From contig CP070695.1 of NCBI GenBank assembly GCA_020353515.1, positions 409,173-473,172 of the forward strand: a stretch of DNA of 64,000 nt, given 5' to 3'. The stretch comes from Candidatus Heimdallarchaeota archaeon (GTDB taxonomy: Archaea; Asgardarchaeota; Heimdallarchaeia; Hodarchaeales; Hodarchaeaceae). This document shows, one piece after another, positions 63,979 to 64,000 of the stretch. Made by a program: the position numbers and the translations under genes. Below the pieces are notes generated by a model, which made no database searches, was not told the origin of the DNA, and saw only the letters and a list, made by a program, of their open reading frames with translations. Position 1 is the first letter of the stretch, and the number at the start of each line of letters is the position of its first letter.

Positions 63979-64000
63979 TATTAATCACTTTTTTCGACAA

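Overview
The window is AT-rich archaeal chromosome. Genes are preceded by TATA-type promoters, several transcripts look leaderless, and many starts carry GGTG/GGAG ribosome-binding sites. It encodes an archaeosortase and secreted proteins with Thr-rich linkers and C-terminal membrane anchors, plus membrane-tethered winged-helix regulators. My best guess is an Asgard-type archaeon or a close relative, probably a heterotroph. No rRNA, tRNA or eukaryotic-signature gene is present to prove this. I saw no CRISPR array, insertion sequence, integrase or prophage.

Layout. 1-3.9 kb: end of a secreted beta-propeller gene, then a TIM-barrel/B12 protein coupled to a ProC-like reductase. 3.9-8.8 kb: an ABC-2 exporter, then three bacterial-PH-domain membrane proteins behind a small HTH regulator. 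8.9-18.3 kb: a DUF2804 protein, an orphan ABC-2 permease, a GPH sugar transporter, an LDH2-type dehydrogenase, a D-aminoacylase-like protein, a serine hydrolase and a SagB-like nitroreductase. 18.3-22.4 kb: small hypothetical and tiny membrane proteins, a methyltransferase and a flavin reductase. 22.4-28.6 kb: a five-gene operon (aldo-keto reductase, DUF362, MFS, PPOX, MFS) divergent from an ArsR-like regulator. 28.7-34.5 kb: a surface-protein cluster consisting of a membrane-bound winged-helix regulator flanked by two secreted-protein genes, which share a 48-bp upstream element (45/48 identical). 34.8-49.3 kb: two TPR paralogues, a second ABC-2 exporter operon with a DJ-1-like protein, a second HTH plus PH-domain pair, tiny membrane proteins, a C45 peptidase and a CDP-alcohol phosphotransferase. 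49.4-56 kb: a small operon ending in archaeosortase, behind a 26-bp perfect palindrome; an orphan histidine kinase; and a third ABC-2 exporter with its winged-helix regulator. 56-64 kb: DUF255 protein, polyprenol-kinase-like protein, OYE-family oxidoreductase, 3-hydroxyacyl-CoA dehydrogenase, isochorismatase fold, a second orphan ABC-2 permease and a Nudix hydrolase.

The most interesting linked story is cell-surface protein sorting. An archaeosortase (catalytic C/R/H visible) sits in the same window as a secreted protein whose textbook PGF-CTERM-like tail is out of frame by one base at an A6 run. A second protein has a related tail, and the two share an upstream element with a membrane regulator between them. 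The second story is a repeated module: an HTH protein with a conserved H-x-C-x3-C-Q-x2-C motif, co-transcribed with bPH2 membrane proteins and preceded by GGTAA-type operators. Function is unknown in both loci.
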